5,216 nt of DNA from Desulfobia sp. (GTDB lineage: Bacteria; Desulfobacterota; Desulfobulbia; Desulfobulbales; SURF-16), in contig JAUWDC010000126.1 in NCBI GenBank assembly GCA_030608985.1, positions 1-5,216 on the forward strand, written 5' to 3'. Position numbers and translations under genes: made by a program. The notes beneath the pieces were generated by a model. The model saw only the letters and a program-made list of their open reading frames with translations. It had not been told where the DNA came from and ran no database searches. Below, in pieces: positions 5,078 to 5,216 of the stretch (position 1 is its first letter; each line of letters starts with the position of its first letter).

Positions 5078-5215
5078 TGTAACTGTTCAGCAATGCTTCA
5101 GATGTGGATAAGCAGGTCAGCGAGCTATAGTTAACCCTATGTGAGATGACCTAATCGTGTGCGCCCTGAAAGAAGTACTCTTGGGGTGCAGACGAAGTGC
5201 TGCTGAACAGTTACA
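5078..5215. repeat. Foldback (MITE-like) element, copy 2
   Basis: A 138-bp segment is bounded by a perfect 15-bp inverted repeat, TGTAACTGTTCAGCA at 5078-5092 and its complement at 5201-5215, one base from the window end. Inner pairings are TTCAG 5097-5101 with CTGAA 5166-5170, AGGTCA 5114-5119 with TGACCT 5147-5152, and an apical ATAG 5127-5130 with CTAT 5137-5140. The complement of its right end matches the left end of the element at 1446-1555, with TTGTAA, then GTTCAGCAGCAC, then TC-TCT, and both share CACATAG and ACTATA. It is about 28 bp longer than copy 1. It ends 47 bp upstream of the dapA start, so it either lies in the dapA leader or separates dapA from an upstream gene. No ORF is present. 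Confidence 0.75.
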
Positions 5216-5216
5216 A

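Noticed and set aside
5032..5216. Lysine riboswitch upstream of dapA
   Set aside because: I looked for a multi-stem lysine aptamer. The space is taken by the foldback element, and no matching conserved core is seen.

Overview
The window looks like chromosomal DNA of a Gram-negative, anaerobe-type bacterium. The best guess is Desulfobacterota, perhaps Desulfobulbales-like. This rests on the feel of the protein sequences and the mix of housekeeping genes, not on a marker gene, so it is tentative. Base composition is moderate and the genes are compact.

Left part (1-1240): the 3' end of a plus-strand gene for an AAA-type ATPase with a DUF4143-like C-terminal domain, then about 470 bases with no recognisable gene. 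Middle (1235-1700): a minus-strand tRNA-Leu(CAA) with its own terminator, a 110-bp foldback element (1446-1555) just upstream of the tRNA, and a diverged direct repeat. Right part (1749-5031): a minus-strand cluster read in the order dapA, dapB, folK, a small membrane-anchored YHS-like protein, and a small transaldolase. It is closed by a hairpin terminator that begins inside the last codons. Right edge (5078-5215): a second foldback element of the same family as the one beside the tRNA.

DapA and DapB catalyse consecutive steps from aspartate semialdehyde towards diaminopimelate and lysine. FolK makes the activated pterin for folate. The small transaldolase belongs to the non-oxidative pentose phosphate pathway. 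From dapB to the transaldolase gene the spacings are 5 nt, 1 nt and a 4-nt ATGA overlap, so these four are almost certainly one transcript. dapA is separated from dapB by 141 nt filled with two inverted repeats.

The most interesting signal is a dispersed repeat family. Two copies, about 3.5 kb apart, have perfect terminal inverted repeats with the core GTAANNGTTCAGCA. The two NN bases differ between copies but are complementary between the two arms of each copy. Internal motifs and a small apical hairpin are also shared. A further exact GTAANNGTTCA core and two looser matches lie nearby. No CRISPR array, complete insertion sequence, rRNA or obvious defence system is visible.
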